From contig NZ_CP039250.1 in the NCBI RefSeq assembly GCF_004795895.1, positions 1,488,001-1,552,000 of the forward strand: DNA of 64,000 bases. Direction: 5' to 3'. The stretch is from Sphingopyxis sp. PAMC25046. GTDB lineage: Bacteria; Pseudomonadota; Alphaproteobacteria; Sphingomonadales; Sphingomonadaceae. Both the position numbers and the translations under genes were made by a program. Below, piece by piece: positions 63,531 through 64,000 of the stretch (positions are counted from its first letter, which is position 1; each line of letters starts with the position of its first letter). A model generated the notes under the pieces. That model was not told where the DNA came from. It was given only the letters and a program-made list of their open reading frames with translations, and made no database searches.

Positions 63531-64000
63531 ATGAGCGATTTTATCGAACGCTGGTCTCCCAATTTCGACGAGCGTTCGCTGCCCATTTCGATGATCATTC
63601 TCCACTATACCGGCATGAAGACCGGCGCCGAAGCCATTGATTGGCTTGCCAATCCCGAGGCGAAGGTGTCCGCGCACTATGTCGTCAGCGAAGACGGCCA
63701 GATCACCCATATGGTGCCCGAGGACAAGCGCGCCTGGCACGCCGGCAAATCGCACTGGCGCGGGGTCAGCGACATCAATTCGGCGAGCGTCGGGATCGAG
63801 ATCGTCAATCCGGGGCACGAATGGGGCTATGTGCCCTTTCCCGACCCGCAAGTCGCTTCGGTCGTCCGCCTCGTCCACATGATCAAGGACCGCCACGCGA
63901 TCACCCGCGGCAATGTTGTTGGCCATTCGGATATTGCGCCGACGCGCAAGCAGGACCCGGGCGAGCTTTTCCCTTGGGAGGAACTCGCGCGCCGCCGCCT
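63531..64000 (+). CDS. N-acetylmuramoyl-L-alanine amidase (3' end outside window)
   Basis: The first 156 codons of an Amidase_2-type zinc amidase, continuing past base 64000. It begins MSDFIERWSPNFDERSLP and has MIILHYTGMKTGAEAIDWL (first His ligand), VSAHYVVSEDGQITHMV, AWHAGKSHWRGVSDINSASV, GIEIVNPGHEWGY and VVGHSDIAPTRKQDPGELFP (second His and acidic/Lys residues). The layout resembles AmpD/AmiD cell-wall recycling amidases. There is no signal peptide, which favours a cytosolic AmpD-like role, though a lipoprotein AmiD usually has one. It starts 67 bases after cheR. Confidence 0.9.
   Translation, partial: MSDFIERWSPNFDERSLPISMIILHYTGMKTGAEAIDWLANPEAKVSAHYVVSEDGQITHMVPEDKRAWHAGKSHWRGVSDINSASVGIEIVNPGHEWGYVPFPDPQVASVVRLVHMIKDRHAITRGNVVGHSDIAPTRKQDPGELFPWEELARRR

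Noticed and set aside
63237..63926. A 229-residue minus-strand frame over cheR and the amidase
   Set aside because: The plus strand has a clear CheR end and a clear amidase start with zinc-ligand motifs, so this is an antisense shadow.

Overview
The window is high-GC alphaproteobacterial DNA. I read it as a sphingomonad (Sphingomonadaceae, plausibly Sphingopyxis; the genus is inference). Reasons are the TonB-dependent receptors, the lptD-surA-pdxA-rsmA order, a ChpT phosphotransferase and a CheA-type cluster, with sphingomonad-style codon use throughout. Coding density is very high and the longest gene-free stretch is under 300 bases. I found no tRNA, rRNA, CRISPR array, insertion sequence or phage gene.

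Bases 1-25,600 are accessory and concern glycan uptake. A partial nitronate monooxygenase, a TonB-dependent receptor and a duplicated HxlR-type regulator come first. A minus-strand GH3 beta-glucosidase, sulfatase and MFS transporter group follows. Opposite it run an Oar-like TonB receptor and a GH144-like lipoprotein, separated by a strong terminator. A minus-strand run of about 12 kb then holds a FucP-type sugar symporter, an ABC ATPase, a LacI regulator, a lipoprotein binding protein, two permeases, an esterase, a GH1 beta-glucosidase, an endonuclease/exonuclease/phosphatase-fold enzyme and a GH2 enzyme. Most neighbours in the run share ATGA or GTGA stop/start overlaps. Three copies of one operator, TGNAACCGGTTACA with slight variation, sit before the TonB receptor, lacI and the symporter. 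Together this looks like a LacI-controlled glucan utilisation locus. Because GH144 enzymes act on beta-1,2-glucan, I propose that polymer or sophoro-oligosaccharides as substrate.

Bases 25,800-55,050 are mostly housekeeping: guaB, rsmB, a TPR protein, the lptD-surA-pdxA-rsmA envelope/ribosome operon, pepA-holC, ndk, purM-purN (PurN fused to a MmcQ/YjbR domain), hda-ppk-ppx, rnd, an FAD-linked oxidase with a small membrane partner, aspS, a PPK2, a DnaJ-domain protein, mtgA, a small membrane protein and rpoH. Palindromic intergenic repeats occur near surA and between purM and purN.

Bases 55,050-64,000 hold rluD, then chpT (the CckA-to-CtrA phosphorelay), two small lipoproteins, and a compact cheA-cheW-cheY-cheB-cheR set with no chemoreceptor in view, ending in a partial N-acetylmuramoyl-L-alanine amidase. 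The CheA is unusual: it has no clear P2 domain, a second CheW-like region and a degenerate receiver-like tail.
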